Source: Paramyrothecium sp. XJ0827 (taxonomy: Eukaryota; Ascomycota; Sordariomycetes; Hypocreales; Stachybotryaceae). From it: a DNA stretch of 64,000 nt. Below are positions 1 through 13,200 of the stretch, one piece after another. The stretch is taken from NCBI GenBank assembly GCA_020881915.1, contig JAJFPB010000004.1, forward strand, positions 1,426,001 through 1,490,000. The letters run 5' to 3'. The translations under genes and the position numbers were made by a program. Each line of letters opens with the position of its first letter. The stretch's first letter is position 1. The notes beneath the pieces were generated by a model that did no database searches, was not told where the DNA came from, and saw only the letters and a list, made by a program, of their open reading frames with translations.

Positions 1-3000
1 AAACTCGGACCTCGCCTCGCGTGGCCTACGTGCACGCTTTGGGAGTTCAATACCAACGCACATGCAGCAAGGCGCAGGCATTGGCTAACACTTCGCCTTG
101 CTAATGTGCGAGTTTGCTCTGCTTCTGGCCATCGCCCGAATGAGGAGTCTGAGGCTAGGGGAGGGGGTTTCTTATGATGGCCTTTTGCAAAGGAGGAGCA
201 AAGTATTAATTACATTACAGGTTCTCCAGGGTCGCACTCGGCCATGTGGTAGGACAGCATGCGAGGAGACTGCAAAGGGTGCACCAACCCAAGTCAAGGT
301 ATCTCACTGGAAGGCAGCCTCGCTGCACCGCCTAATAAGGACGGATGCTGCGATAGGGGAGGGGAACGCTGCCAGAAACTGTACGCTCAACATTTGAAGC
401 AATTGGAAGAGGCCGATGCTATCCTGGATGCAATGTCTCACATCCATAACGCTACTGGCCTTCACCGTATCTAACGGCATGCTGCTCCAAGCCACCACTA
501 GCCAATTTCCCGTGTCATCTGCTTGCGAGATCATGGCGATGTCCGGGGGCTGGGCCATGCAATGCCAAGTCTCCAACGGGCGGGCCAACGGGGACCCTTC
601 AGAGCACGAGCAATTCAAGACGGTCCCATAGGGCAGACAGCCCCTCGCCCCCCGCCCTGCCTTCCGCTTCGCAGTGGGGACCAAGTTGGACGGCCTGGAG
701 CGTCATCCCGGCCTGCAGGGGCTGAGGAGGAGTGGATCAGAAATTATCCGTGATCGGCAGATGCAGCGGACTATCCCCTTCGCGTTCCTAGTGCGCCGTG
801 GGATCTACCTGTGAGTGGCCGGGAGGGGGCGTGTCTCTTCTGCCTTATCCGGCATGGGGACACGGGCGTGGGCGGTTCTGAAACACGCAACCCGCAGCCT
901 GATCCTCAACCTTCCATGAACACACACACCCACCTACTTGTGGCGATCGACCCGTCGAAGACCGGCGTGCAGGTGATTGGCGACAACAGATCAGATTCAC
1001 ATAGATCCAGCCCTCCATCTCTTGGCCTGGTCGATGAATCATTTCTATGTGCTGAGATTATGGACTTTGGGCGTTTCCAGCCGTCTGCGGCTCCGACCTT
1101 GTTGGCATCCAGTCGGATTCAGCGATAGGCCCCGTCAGCTCGTAAGAGGGGTGGCCAAGCCGCATGAAGCAGTGAGCGCCGTCACACATACGTCTGCTGG
1201 GCGAAATCAAGAAGAAGCGCCTCGTCCGCTTTGCCGCATTGTACCATGTCAGGCCCTAGCTAATTGCTCGTTCTTGCCCCTGCACATTTGCACTCTCTGT
1301 TGGGCTCGTAAGTGCTGGGCTGGCACGATAGCACCGGTGCCGTTTCGCGGGACCTCATGTCAGCATCAGGGGCGCAATCTGACTCTGACAAAACGGGTGC
1401 ATTACAGTAGCGATATGACGTGTCGCTACTCGATACGGCCGTAACTCTTCTCGAAAGGTTGCAGTCACTAACATCCTTCATGGCGCCATGGCCAATTTCG
1501 CAAGGGGGCGTGCGTGCCAGCCTGGAGAGCAAGCCTTCAAAAGATGATTAAGAGCTCTTGTATCTGGTAAGAGTAAACCTGCTTGCGACATCCTAAGTAT
1601 AGCAATAAGCGGTATCACTCAATGACGAGGACGCTAATGGTTAAGTCTCGTGCTATGTGAGAGCCCATGAGCGTGAGATGGTCTAGGTGCCCGGCGTCCT
1701 GGTATCGAATGGCAGACACGAGGATAACTTAAGTGGAGATGTCTCATTATAACCGTGCCCAAAATTCTGTTGTACGGGCCCGAATCCATGGAACTAGTTC
1801 TCGATCCATCGCTCCATTCCTCCGTGTCGAAAGCCCAGTGAACCCATGAGCACCAGAGCAGGGAGGCGGGTTACAGCAAGCTAGCACAGTCGCGATGGGC
1901 GATCTCTCATCTGATCGGATTGACAATCGATATTCCTAAAAAAAGGGATAGATATACTTTTCGTAATGTTTGGCAGAGCGCCCCGCGCGGACCTGCTGAC
2001 AAGGCTTATAAGTCGTGATGCTGGCAAAATGGACGCGGGCTCGGTCCAACCAGGGGTAGTGGAGGACGACGCTAAACGTATGGTGGAGTCTAGCGCCGGC
2101 TCAGAAAACGCTTGTCTTCGAGAGCCGGCCGGCAACCATTGCAATCGCAGTGCCCGAAACAAGAAACCCGGCCCCAGAACGGGATGATGGATCCTCGGGC
2201 CCGCCTTTTTGGCTCATATGTTGGTACATGAGTTAGGGGCATGGTACAGAAAAGATTGCACCAAGAAAGGCAGCTCGGATCATGGATCAGCTTCCAACCG
2301 TGCAAGATCCGTTTCGGCCGAAGCCCGAAACATAGAAATGCTGTCAATAGCGACAGTGTCCGGGCATGGGCGATCCTTCTCGCCGAGGGGTACATCATGA
2401 GTCCCGAACCAGCAAGCAAGTTCAGCGCACGGCCCGTTGTTGAATTTGATTTCCACGGCGCCACGTTGGCGCTTGTAGACCCTGCGCAGGGGGGGGGCAT
2501 CAGCTAGGAGACGGATCCTACGGACGGCCGCTTGATAGGTGAGGTCAACCTTCTCACAGACTCGACACGTGTAACATGGGCGAAAGCTCTCCACCAAATT
2601 ATGTCGACAATAAGCTTGATAAGTTGGCCGCCAGCAGGAAACGATGAGGTGTGCGGTGCTATATGTGTTCGCCAATGGCGTCGTATCGAATGCGTTTATA
2701 GTTGGATCTATCCCAATCCTGTGTCACCAGTGCTTACTGCAATGTCTGCTGGGGCCATTCGTCTGGTGAGATGGTGGTAGCATTGGCGAATCGATTTGGT
2801 GTGTCGGTAACGCGTCCGTATGTGATAATTGGTCTCTTACTTTGCTTGGCACCGATGCTACTCACATACCGTAGCGGGAAACGCAACAGTTCCTAAAAAT
2901 AAGCGCTTGCAGTTCACACTTGATCCCTGATCAGCCTCTCCTCTTTGCTTTTCTATCGACATGAATATTGTACGCGAAGACGAGCAGCAGGCAAAACCGC

Positions 3001-4105
3001 GACGCCGCTCGGCCAGCGAGCAATACCCGACCGTGGAGCAGCATCGCAACCGAGCCAGGGCGCCTGGGCAAGCGAGTATGCATCTATCGCGTGGGAGGGA
3101 ATTACACCTCTTGTTGAAGGCTTTAGCTGCGTATGCGTACATGGTCCGACCCTGGCGAGATCCTGGGATGGCCGGGGCCCGTATCTGCCAGACATCGGGA
3201 ACGCCTTCTCATGGGTCGCTCCAGGTAAGGTGTGGCTGCAAGTCGCTTCCATGCGCCCGGGCGACTGCTAATGGCAAAATAGCAAGATGCTGCTGAGGTA
3301 CCTTGGCTGGCAGCGAAAGCTGCTTGCTATTCCAAGTACAGGCCCGGCGTGCCCTAACACGGGATAACACTCCCCCGCAGTCTTACCCGCCTCATCAACG
3401 GTGTGGCTCACACGCCCTGCCCTTCTACCCTCCATCCTCCGCATCTTCCTCCCACTTCATCTCATATTAGGTTGTGTTGAGCTCATTTCTGCGCCTCGCA
3501 TTCTCGCCTAGCGACCTTCAAGGTGGGTGTTTACAATCGACGATGGCGTTCTGCAACAATCCCATACCGCGGGACCCTTTGACATTGCCAAATGTGCAGC
3601 AGGAGCGGACAATGGACCAATCTGATCTCTTGGCAGAACGAGGACGCCCGCACAATATCAAGCCGTCTCCGTCTCTTACCCTACAGCCATACTTTTCGCC
3701 TTCGAAGCTTATGAACGCTTTTGGCCTGAACCGGAGAGCTGCAAAGCATTTCCCGTCTTCTCGATAGCTGCTCTTGGCTTCCAATCGAGGTCTAGTGCTG
3801 CCTCCATGTGCCTTCGCCACAGCTGGCTATCCTGCATGTCTAACAATCGCCTCGGAACTCGGACCAGCGGCCCAAGACCTTGGGTGTACTATTTGCATTT
3901 GCAACTCCTGGCCTCGTACGACTTCTGGCCCCAGGATGTCTGCTTACAACGGCTCACATGATATCGCCGATGGCTGAAGTTTTCTTGCGACGCCATGAAC
4001 GCGCTCCGAGCCCTGTCGCCTTAATGAATTCGGGCCCCGGCTGTCGCTGTTGCTGACGGCACAAAGCCACACGCTCACTCGTACCATGGAGGTGTGAGAT
4101 TCGGC

Positions 4106-4474
4106 CTATGACCGAGGCACATAAATGGCGTTCCTGCATATGCTTTGTTCCTCCCATTGAACCTTAACACCACGCAGTGTTCTGTTAATATGGCTGGGAG
4201 ATGCTGACACTGTTCTTCGTTCGGTCATATTAACCGTTATAGCCTGCAATCTAGAGGATCCTGAAGCGAAGCCCTGTCTTGACGCAGTAGGGTCCACAGG
4301 GACTGAGTAAGTGCCACCGTCGCCTGCATCGTATCCCAATCTGGACATATCAATGCCTTCATCCTCCCCCAGTTCTCTGCGAATAAGCTGATTATTTGGA
4401 ACGGAAAAGTGCATCTCTTCTCTGTTCGCGACGAAAAGCTTCCATAAACTGTCGCTAGTTGATCCCGGCATCAC
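4106..4474 (-). pseudogene. possible decayed fragment, weakly UstYa (DUF3328)-like
   Basis: A 122-codon open frame, with no ATG at its extreme 5' end, contains protein-like sequence in its first half. It has an SDSLW start, then FSVPNNQL, then an acidic stretch, then GDGGTYSV. That order loosely resembles the segment before the HxxHC motif of UstYa/DUF3328 oxidases, which are common in fungal metabolite clusters. The expected histidine/cysteine motif is not seen downstream, and I could not extend the frame upstream through a splice site. It may be a relic or chance. The family resemblance is from memory only and is weak. Confidence 0.12.
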
Positions 4475-7175
4475 TATTATCCTCTTCTTTCTTCCTGACT
4501 GCTAGGCGCTCGCATGTACCGATACGCTGGCGGCCGATGTTGGCCGATGACCTCTGTGGTTCACGAATCAGATGAGCTTTTGGCACGCCCCCTCTTCAAC
4601 GATTTGGCGAATCGCCGTTCAAAACATGCAATCTGTGCTGAATGGTACTAATCCCAGCCACCAAGTAGGGCGTTGAGGCTACCTATGGCGCCACTCATGG
4701 AGCAAAGGACCCCTCGCCATGGATGGCCTGTCAAGCCACCGACACAGACTCTACATCACCACTATCAAGATACGGAGCTCTTCCGACTCTGAGAAATTTG
4801 TCCCGTCAAGGTGCGGATCGGCAAACCCGTGCTCGTCGCGGAGTTGTAGACATTACATGCACGGTCGAAAGCCACAGCTACAAATCTGACCGGCCTCCTA
4901 GCGGAATCCGGTGGCCCGGGACCTAATCCAATCTGCAGCTGAGCCCGCCACTATCACATCTGAATCATATTCTACGAATTATGGAGCTCGCCGTTTCCCC
5001 AAGAACCGAACAGTACTGCTTCTTCGCCACTTTAAATCCACGTGGTTGTGTTTGGCATGATCTTGGGAGGCATGCCACGCGAGATACGTTGCGGACAAAT
5101 GGCGAGGAGCTTACTCTTGGCTTTATGCAATATGGACTCTTGATATACTTCGTTCCCACTTATGCAATGGAATTGAGATATAAACAATGTCTTTCGAAGC
5201 AGCTAAGCAATGATCAAAAATGGACGATGGGGCCACCATTGGTTGCCGGCTGATTTGCAGTTTAAGCCACGAAAACATCATCCAATGCGTACGCAACACT
5301 GCCGCCCTTGATCCGCCGATAGCAGTGGATAGTTTATGGTTTTACGCAAGTGAATAGACGGTGAAGCCAAGTGCGGCTGTGCGTCGTCCCTAGGCAGCAA
5401 TCTGAGGAGATCGGAGTTCCCACATCCCGCCCACCGGGCGCTGGACCGCGACTTACGGCCGAGCACAAAGCTTTGCCGGTTCCAGAACGACAGTAACTTC
5501 GACTCGTTGGTTGAATCGCAGGTAATCGTTGATCCCCTGATAAATGCCAGGTAAGAAGTGCAAGACATGAAAACTTTGAGTTGCAGTTCTTGAAACTTAT
5601 TGATGTGCGAGACTCATATTTCACTGCGTGTATGTGGTGATGAAGTCTTACACTACATGTTATGGCCCCAACTCTCGTGGCCAACACAAGTTCACACCAA
5701 CCAAGCACTGATCTTCATAAAGCGGGGTTGGGAACGGCCAGAAACAACCACAAGCCACCCTGTCAATGTGGTTGGCCTCAAATATTCGCCAGGAACGGGA
5801 TTGCCTGTGCATAGACTTGCGGCACAATAGCGGCAGAGTGATCTTGCCCTAACAAGAGGACACTAGTGTGGGAGGGCGTGGTCACTCAGAGCGAGTGGTC
5901 CGTATCTGCCCAGAGAAGCCGACATGTCGAGATATGCAGTAATTGCAGGATTCAGCAGCGCGGGGACACGCCGTTGTGCACACAATGGCGTTTCCAGAAA
6001 GGCACTTTTCGCACACGAATCATTATCCGAAGGCTCCAGGACTCTTCTTCTCCTGTTGCTTTGCCTCCACACAATAAGCACGCTTGGCAAATTTGAGGCG
6101 TAATGATCCATTTTTGTGCTTGGCCAACAGGTCCACCACCCAGCCCGCAGGCTTACATGACGAATTCTGCCGAGTGGATGGTTCAGCCTGGTGTTTTGGG
6201 TGTTCGTTACAATATCTTGGTTTCCCCAGCACTAGCACACGGAACACGCCCCCCTCCCCACTTCTGAACAAGGGTCCTCGTCCTGAACTTTAAGGGTTCA
6301 GGGGCTGCAGCCAATCATTTCAATTAGCATGCAGAGATCATGTCGACTTTGGGCTACATTGAGCTCAGCTTTATCAAAGTATTGCGTTGTACCTCGATCT
6401 GTGCCCCCTTGACTCCCATGTATCCTAGCACCCACTTGCCTTTGCAAACGCGAAAACCACACACCCTCCCAGATACTACCTTGGGTCCATGTTAGCCACA
6501 GGACATGGAACTGACATGGTGTGCTTGACGTCTGCTCCCTTCTTTGTGAATCTCCGCGATCAAATGGCTCGCGTGGTCAGTGGGGCTACTTCCAGTGCAT
6601 TGTGCCTGGCTAGGGCCCTGCAGGTTTTTTGCGTGGTGCCTATCTTTGGATGTACTTTTGGTGCTTAGTTGACGTCCACCAGAACCTCAATTCCGGAACC
6701 GTACGGTGACGGCTGGCCCCTCATACCAGATGATGTCCGCAGGGCACCGGAGCTGCCACCTCCAACAACAGCTGTCACGGAGAGGATGTTCGCCGGACAC
6801 CATGTGCTGCCCGGCAGCGTTGGCCGATCGTGGGCTTGGCCCATCGAAGCCTTATACCAGCTGGGTCGCCGTCACATCGACATCGATTGTGTCTTCCTAT
6901 CGCTCCTGTGCTCTAGGTCTCGTGCTCGGACAAGCTCAGTTCAGCTCTTTCTGTCTGTTGTCTCTTTCCTACCTCTTGTCTCTTGTCTTGTGGAACTTCG
7001 GAATCGGTTAAGCTCAGAACCGACCAGAAAGCTCCCATACGTGCTCGACTTGAAGATATCAAAATCTTCAATACTCAAGCCGAAAAGATTCATCTTTACA
7101 GTCGTTCTTCACCGACATAACAAGGAGTTACATATCCTTGCCTGACAAGTTTGCATTTTGCACAGCAAAACTCAA

Positions 7176-7208
7176 GGTCCTTAGTTAATTATTCTTGGGT
7201 CCTTAGTT
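7176..7208 (+). promoter_or_regulatory. 11-bp direct repeat just upstream of PKS-NRPS
   Basis: The 11-mer GGTCCTTAGTT occurs at 7176-7186 and again at 7198-7208. The copies start 22 nt apart, about two helical turns, and lie roughly 70-100 nt before the start codon. Paired half-sites spaced this way suit a regulator, and the neighbouring zinc-finger factor is an obvious candidate. A role is inference. The site could equally lie in the 5' leader. Confidence 0.3.
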
Positions 7209-7275
7209 GGCTTATACTCGAGTGAAAAAGAAATCGATAATTTTAAGGATTTGCCGATTTAACAACTCATCAACA

Positions 7276-10200
7276 ATGGCTCCTCCAGTCAACGGACCCG
7301 CTGAAGACCCCAGTGTCATTGTCGGCCTCGCCTGCCGAGTCCCTGGGTCTAGCAACCCAAGCAAGCTTTGGCAGGCGATAGCCGAACAGAGAGATCTTCA
7401 AAGTAAAATGCCAAAGGATAGGCTCAACGTGGATGGCTTCTTCCACCCAGAGCCAACCCACAAGGGCACTGTATGTTTATACGGCGAAAGTCCATTTCGT
7501 TTCCTCCAATACTGACTTGTTTTCTTAGACCAATGCGCGCTTCGGTTACTTCCTTGACCAAGATATCGGTAACTTTGATGCTGGTTTCTTCGGTATCTCT
7601 GGAAAGGAGGCCGAGGCTATGGATCCTCAGCAGCGTCTTCTTCTTGAGGTCGTTTATGAGGCCCTGGAAAATGCCGGCATTACTCTTCAGGACATCCGCG
7701 GCACCATGACCTCTGTCTTCTGTGGTAGCTTCACGAATGATTACAACGCCTCTCTCACCAAGGATCTGGAATATTACCCCAAATACACTGTTACTGGAAC
7801 GGGCGATGCCATTCTTAGCAACAGGATCTCGTACTTCTACGATCTCCACGGCACCAGCGTGACCATTGACACTGCCTGCTCTTCTTCCTTGGTCTGCTTC
7901 CATCTGGGTAACCAGACTCTGCAGAACGGCGAAGCCGATATCTCCATCGTGGTTGGTTCTGCTCTCCATTACGATAGCAACGTCTACGTTACCATGACCG
8001 ACCTTGGTATGCTTTCGACCAACGGCCGCTGCGCTGCCTTTGACGAGTCTGGCAGCGGCTATGTCCGCGGCGAAGGCATCGCTTGTGCCATTCTGAAGCG
8101 CAAGAGCGACGCTATTGCCAATGGCGACGAAATCCGCGCTCTAGTCCGTGCTACCGGCTCAAACCACGACGGAAAGAAGAACGGTATCACCCTGCCCAAC
8201 TCGGCTGCTCAAGAACACCTTATTCGCTCCACATACGAACGCGCTGGGCTGAACCCCAACGACACCCAGTACTTTGAGGCTCACGGAACCGGTACTGCCG
8301 CTGGTGACCCAATTGAGACTCGCGCTATTGGCGCGGTTTTCGCTCCCGGCCGACCTGACGATCTCTATGTTGGCTCTGTCAAAACTAACATTGGTCATCT
8401 CGAGGGTGCTTCGGGCCTGGCTGGTGTCATCAAGACCACCCTTGCACTTGAGAAGGGACTGATCCCCCCTAACATGTTGTTCAAGAACCCCAACCCAAAG
8501 ATCGACTTTAAGAACTGGAAGATCAAGGTTCCCACCGAGGTCACTGCCTGGAAGGTTCCAGAGGGTGTCGCTCGTCGTGGCAGTATCAACTCCTTCGGAT
8601 ACGGGGGTACTAATGCCCACGTTGTCCTTGAAGAGTACCCCAAGGACAAGAATGCGCCAGTTGTCAAGGCCATCCAACCTATTGCTAACGGTGTCCACGC
8701 ACGTCCTTACCTCGTCGCTCTCAGTTCCCACTCATCCAAAGCGGGTGAGCTGTCGGAAGAGACCTTGGCCAAGTACATCGAGGCCCAAGATGTCTCTATT
8801 GCCGACTTGGCCTACAGCCTCTCTATCCGTCGAACCATGCACCAGCAGCGCTCATTTGTCGTGGCCAACGACAGCGCTGGAATGCTTGAGCAATTGAAGA
8901 CACCCCGGCCTGCAGCCCCCTGGACTCCTGCCAACAAAGAGACCCCCCGTCTCGGTTTCATTTTTACCGGTCAGGGTGCCCAGTGGCATGCCATGGGTCG
9001 TCAACTCATCGAAGAATCTCCCCACTTTAGACAGAGCCTCCAGCGCTGCGATGCTATTCTTAAGGCTCTGCCTGATGCTCCCAGCTTCTCTATTGTCGCG
9101 GAGCTCAACAAGACTAAGGAGACTTCTCTTCTTGGCCAGACTCTGTACTCGCAGACAATTTGCACTGCTCTGCAGCTGGCTATCATTGACCTGATTGCAT
9201 GCTGGGGTATCAAGCCCGCCGCTGTCGTCGGCCATTCTTCCGGAGAAATGGGTGCTGCTTACGCAGCCGGTATTCTGTCTTTCGAAAATGCCCTCATTGC
9301 TGCGTATTACCGAGGCCGATACATGTCCGCCAGCCGTGATGATGGTGTTTCTGGAGGTATGATGGCTGTCGGTCTTCCGGAGAACAAGTGCTTGGAGGAG
9401 CTGAAGCCTTTCGCCGGCCGCCTCACAATTGCTGCTGTCAACAGTCCCTCCACTATGACCGTGTCCGGTGACGAGGACGCGATCCTAGAGCTCAAGGAGA
9501 AGTTGACTGAGAAGAAAGTATTTGTCCGCCAGCTCATCGTCAAGCAGGCTTTCCACTCTCATCACATGTTCCCCCTGGCTCCAGCTTACGAGAACGCCCT
9601 CAAGAACAACACCGGTTTCAAGACTCAGCCTGCCACATGCCGTATGTACTCAAGTGTGACCTCCCGCTTGGCCGACCACGAGAATATGGGCGCCGCCTAC
9701 TGGGCTGCCAACATGGTCCAGGCTGTCCGCTTCTCCGATGCTTTGACTGGCATTGTTCTTGACGACGAGGATAACCAGAATATTGATGCCCTCATCGAAA
9801 TCGGTCCTCATCCTGCTCTGAAGGGTCCTGCTCGTCAGACCCTCCAGTCTTTGAAGATCGACATTCCATACGTGGCTTCGCTGACTCGTGGTGTTCCTGA
9901 CTTCGAGTGCCTCTTGAACCTTGCTGGTAACCTTTTCAGCTTGGGCTACCCCGTGGACCTCATCGCTACCAATCAAAACCTGAGTGTTGGCACTGATGGC
10001 TCCCTTATTAAGACCGAGACTGGTGTCAAGCTTCACAATCTTCCCACTTACACCTGGGACCACCGCCGCTACTGGGCAGAGACTCGTCTGATCAAGGAAC
10101 ACCGCCAGAGAGAGTTCCGTCATTCCACTTTGGGCCACCGAGTGGCCGGCTCAGTTGAGAAACACCCTCGCTTCCGCAACTACCTTCGCATCAGTGAGCT

Positions 10201-13200
10201 GCCCTGGTTGAATGAGCACGTTGTCGAGAACAAGATTGTCTTCCCAGGTGCCGGCTACATCAGCATGGCTATCGAGGCCGTTCTGCGCACCGATCCTGCC
10301 GATAGTGTGAAGATGATTCATCTGAAGGACATTGTTGTCAAGAATGCCCTTCTTGTCCCCAATAGTGATGAAGGTGTCGAAGTCCTTTTGGAACTCAAGC
10401 CTGTCACTCTGTCTGCGAAGAGTCACTCTGACAACTGGTTTGAGTTCAATGTCTTCTCCTACGACGAGAACAATAACTGCACCAGCCACTGCCACGGCAT
10501 AATCAGCCTGGAGAAGGGCGATGCTTCTCCTGTCGAGTACTCCATTGCGTACCCTGACAATGCCTCGTTCGCTGAGCTTCGCAAGAAGACAAACCGCTCC
10601 ATGCCTGCTAGCACGTTCTACAAGAATATGGCTGATCTTGGTCTCGCATATGGTGAGAAGTTCCGCCTTTTGAAGGGCAGCATTGAGAGTGGTGTTGGCT
10701 TCTCTGTTTCGGACCTTGTCTTTGACCCAACTGCTCTTCCCTCGGATGCCGGTGATGAAACCGTAATTCACCCGACTCTGTTGGACTCCTTCTTCCACGT
10801 CATCTTCCATGCCGTTGAGCAGCGCCTGGGACGCCCTCTGGATGAGCCATATGTCCCTACTTTCTTCCGTGGGCTCAAGATTTCCGGCAATTTTGTCGAC
10901 TGGAGGTTCTCCAAGGACACCAAGAACTTCCAAGTTGGTTCTTTCACTAAGCTGCCTTCTCCGCGTGTCGCCATCAACGACATGATCATGCAAAATGAGC
11001 AGGGCGAGCTCATGATGGAAATTTCTGGCCTTGAAGTTACCTCCCTTGGTCGCGAGGCCCCCGATGGACAGGGTCCTCGCACTCTCTTCTACCGTCAGCG
11101 ATGGCAGCCATGCTTCGAGATGCTTCCTACTGTCAAGGGCAAGAACCTTTCCGAGATCGTCGACATTTTTGCTCACCAGTTCCCCAACACCAAGATACTC
11201 CACATAACATCCAGTATCGAGCGCACCAAGGATGTCATCCGTCACCTTGGTGTCGAGAAAACCGAACGCCGACGATTCCAGCAGCTCGACGTCTGGTCTC
11301 TCAATGGTGCTCTGGGTAACGAGGCGGAAGAGCTGGTCAACGCTTCTAAGGGCCTCATCAACATCGCTGAACCTCAAGCTGAGGGCTATGACCTGGTTAT
11401 CGTAAGCGAGGCCGGCGTCGACTCTGCTCCTTACATGAAGGCTGGCGGGTTTGCGATATTTGATGGTGAGAGAAGTTCTTCTGCTGCCGAGCTTACTGAG
11501 GTCTTTTCAAGCCCTCTGTACAATGGAGTTCGTAAACCCATTGAGTCCCAGGCTTTGGGCTCCGAGATCTCTGTTGTCATTCCCAACAAAGCTTCGGCCC
11601 GTACCGAGTCCATTCTTGCTGCGCTACGATCGGCTTATCCTGGCAAGCTCATTGAAACCAAATTCTCTCAGATTGCCTCGAAGGGTACTGCAAGCCTGAC
11701 CGACAGTGTCATTATTCTGGCCGGTCTCGATGAGTCCGCTTCCGACAAGCTTGTCTTCAAGGGAGCCCAAAACCTTCTCACCTCGCTGCAAAAGAATATC
11801 GTCTGGGTTACTGAGGGAGCCACCCTCGAGGCTGCCCGTCCCGAGTGCGCCATGTTCATCGGTCTTGTCCGTGCGGCTCGGTCTGAGAACGATACCCTCC
11901 GCGCTGTCACCTTCGACTTTGGCCGTGATTCTGTGGCTGACTCTATCGCTGCCAACATTGTTCGAATGCTAGATCCCAAGATTGTTGATGATGAATTGAC
12001 GGAGCGCAACGGTGTTATCTATATCCCACGCGTTGAGGCTGACGATGAACGCAACTGCAAGCTCAGGAACGGCCCCAACCAAGAGCCTCACCTTGAGCGC
12101 TTCGGCGCCCCTGGCGAGCGCTCCCCTCTTGCCCTCAAGATTGGCAAGGTCGGACTGCTCGAGACTCTGTACTTCGGCGAAGACACCGAGATCATGGACA
12201 CCGAGATCAAGGATAACGAGATCGAGGTTGAGAACAAGGCCTCCTCTATCAACTTCCGTGATGTCGCTGCCAGTATGGGTATCATTGAGGACTTCAAGCT
12301 TGGTGATGAGTGTGCTGGCTTTGTTACCAAGGTTGGCGCCAACGTTAAGAACTTCAAGGTGGGCGATCGTGCTGTTGCTCTCCGACCTGGTCAAGGAGCA
12401 CACAGAACTCTTGTCCGCAACCCTGCTTCTTGGTGCTACAAGCTTCCGGACAGCATGTCCTTCGCCGATGCTGCTGCCATGCCTCTGATTTTGGGAACAG
12501 CCTGGTACGCGCTTTCAGATACAGCCCGCTTGTCTAGCAGCGACTCTGTCTTGATCCATGCCGCTGCTGGTGGTGTTGGTCAAATGGCCATTCAGATCGC
12601 TCAGCGCGTCGGCGCTAAGATCTATGCCACTGTCGGTTCTCCAGCAAAGCGACAACTTCTCAAGGATGTGTATGGCCTCAAGGAGGAGCAAATGTTCTCA
12701 TCGCGTGATGCTTCGTTTGCCAAGGGCGTCATGGAGGCGACCAACGGTAGGGGTGTCGATGTCGTCCTGAACTCCCTCGCCGGTCCCCTTCTGCACGCTT
12801 CATGGGCTTGTCTGGCTCCCTTTGGACGCTTCCTCGAGATCGGTAAGCGCGACATCCACGAAAACAGCAAGATTGGCATGGACCCTTTCCGCCGCAACGT
12901 TCTGTTTGCCTCGATTGACTTGGTGACCATGTTTGAGAAGAATGAAGCTCTTGGTGAGCGCCTCTTCAAAGAATGCTTTTCACTTCTCACCACTGGCGAG
13001 ATCCGCGTTCCTGCTACCATCAAGGAGGTTTCCTATGCGGATGTTGTGAAGGGATTCCGTCTTTTGCAAATGGGAAAGCACACTGGTAAGATCGTGCTGG
13101 TTCCCAGTCCCGATGACCTGGTCCCGGTCATGCGCAGTGGTTACCGCAACACCGCCCTCTTCAGCCCGTCAAAAACCTACCTCCTGGTGGGTGGTCTTGG

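Larger units (their letters stand above)
1..7275. other. gene-poor stretch upstream of the PKS-NRPS
   Basis: No reading frame here has a recognisable domain, and frames on both strands are short and broken. I tried to join neighbouring frames through GT-AG introns and obtained nothing convincing. The one stretch that reads like protein is on the minus strand at about 4260-4474 and is listed separately. No tRNA or transposase was recognised. The last few hundred bases must contain the PKS-NRPS promoter and 5' leader. Either this is long non-coding DNA bordering the cluster, or it contains decayed genes. Confidence 0.6.

Noticed and set aside
10151..11377. A 408-codon open frame on the minus strand inside the PKS-NRPS
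   Set aside because: It is the antisense shadow of strongly codon-biased PKS sequence. It has no domain of its own, and the plus strand is clearly coding.
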